NCBI RefSeq assembly: GCF_907164915.1
Contig: NC_061866.1
Location: forward strand, 46,059,370-46,123,369
Length of the DNA stretch: 64,000 nt
Reading direction: 5' to 3'
Origin: Impatiens glandulifera
Lineage: Eukaryota; Streptophyta; Magnoliopsida; Ericales; Balsaminaceae
Under the pieces are notes generated by a model. The model saw only the letters and a list, made by a program, of their open reading frames with translations. It made no database searches and was not told where the DNA came from. A program made the translations under genes and the position numbers. Shown here piece by piece: positions 62,951 through 64,000 of this stretch; within the stretch, counting starts at the first letter, position 1; every line of letters begins with the position of its first letter.

Positions 62951-63849
62951 GGGAGGTGCTTTTCCCACCCCCTCCCAATCCCATATTCTCACCCCCTTTC
63001 TTCACTTCTTAATTAACTCTAAAATGACATATTTATCCCTACCACCTTTATATATTTACATTTTTTATTTTATTTATTTTACTTATTTTATTTTATTTCA
63101 TTATTAAATTTTTTATTAAATATAATTAATTAATTAATTTTTAATATTTTTTTAACTTTATTTATTTAATTAAAAATACAAAATATTATTATTTTTATAT
63201 TATAATTATTTAAAATATATTAAATATAATATTATTAAGTAAAATATTATGATTAGATTAATTATTAATTATTATTTAATAGATAATTTTATTTATAAAA
63301 ATATTAATAATTATTAATATTATGTTTGAATAATTATTAATATATAATATTATTAATTAAAATTAAAAATGATTATTAATATATAATATTATTAATTAAA
63401 ATTAAAAATATTATGTTTGACTAATTATTAATATATAATATTATTAATTAAAATATTATGATTAGATTAATTATTAATTATTATTTAATAAATAATTTTT
63501 ATAAGTATTTTAATATATATATATATAATTAATATAATAAAATATTAAATATTTATATTTTATTAAATTAGTACACATTTTAATATTTAATATATTTTAA
63601 ATAATTATAATATAAAAATAATAATATTTTGTATTTTTAATTAAATAAATAAAGTTAAGAAAATATTAAAAACTAATTAATTATATTTAATAAAAAATTA
63701 AATAATTAAATAAAATAAAATAAGTAAAATAAATAAAATTAGAATATATAAATATATAAAGGTCATAAGGATAAATAAATCATTTTTTAATTAATTAAAG
63801 AGTGAAACAGGATTTGGAAATATGAAAGGAGGTGAGAAAAGCAATTTGC
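62951..63849. mobile_element. Foldback / long-TIR MITE
   Basis: About 900 bp with arms of about 290 bp. The left arm starts GGGAGGTGCTTTTCCCACCC; the right arm, reverse-complemented, starts GCAAATTGCTTTTCTCACCT. They stay collinear through TATTTATCC, CCTTTATATATTTA, TTTTATTTATTTTACTTATT and AAAAATACAAAATATTATTA up to about 63240 and 63565. The short centre contains direct repeats of ATTAATATATAATATTATTA. Both ends sit in ATATATAT runs, so the target duplication cannot be defined. No transposase is encoded. Confidence 0.85.
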
Positions 63850-64000
63850 ATATATATATATATACAACCGTATGCTTAAATCTTTAATATTTGAAATTCA
63901 AGTTAGGATTTTTTTAATTTAATTTATAATTTTTTTAAGATTTTATAAGAAATTCAATTTTGGATTTTGGTTTTGTAAAAATCTGTTATTGATCCTTTAT
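63850..64000. other. AT-rich DNA at the window end
   Basis: No feature is seen; it runs off the window. Confidence 0.5.

Overview
This is a very AT-rich stretch of nuclear genome from a flowering plant, most likely a eudicot. The basis is spliced genes with short GT-AG introns, plant-type versions of a mitochondrial ADP/ATP carrier and of the BUB1 checkpoint kinase, a plant CYP85-clan P450 cluster, and many plant transposon classes. I cannot name the species. I see no tRNA, rRNA, CRISPR or bacterial-style operon.

Layout. 1-7.4 kb is AT-rich repeat with a decayed LINE on the minus strand at 2.46-3.65 kb. 8.9-11.3 kb holds an ADP/ATP carrier gene (minus strand, three coding exons plus a 5'UTR exon). 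11.48-11.78 kb is a Mutator-like MITE. 12.4-15.7 kb holds a 13-exon BUB1-type kinase gene (minus strand) with one GC-AG intron and a LINE RNase H fragment in another intron. 15.7-24 kb has no gene I can support, but it contains a tRNA-derived SINE and a cluster of four more SINE copies. 24.4 and 28.5 kb carry two single-exon paralogues that encode small MGNC-start proteins. 28.9-36 kb is repeat territory: a 155-bp tandem repeat, a hAT-type MITE with a perfect 8-bp target duplication, long (TA)n tracts and a G-poor minisatellite.

36.2-58.5 kb is a tandem array of four intact-looking cytochrome P450 genes, all on the plus strand. They share one four-exon structure and predict proteins of 480, 489, 484 and 488 aa. 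The last three are spaced by segmental duplication: the same decayed Copia retrotransposon lies downstream of gene 2 and of gene 3, so it was probably carried along when the P450 unit duplicated. Between P450 1 and 2 lie a hAT-like element, long (TA)n tracts and a probable solo LTR whose 3' end is tandemly triplicated. 59.35-61.87 kb is a seven-exon minus-strand gene for a membrane-anchored plant protein of unknown role whose His...Cys order resembles permuted papain-fold enzymes. 62.95-63.85 kb is a foldback element with arms of about 290 bp.

The carrier, the BUB1 gene and the 61-kb gene look like ordinary conserved housekeeping loci. The lineage-specific part is the P450 array, which probably acts in oxidation of a triterpenoid or related isoprenoid (inferred from family resemblance only), together with the paired MGNC genes. 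I found no clearly unprecedented system. The best leads are the uncharacterised His/Cys protein, the altered oxygen-binding motif in P450 4, and the co-duplicated retrotransposon that leaves LTR sequence close upstream of P450 genes 3 and 4.
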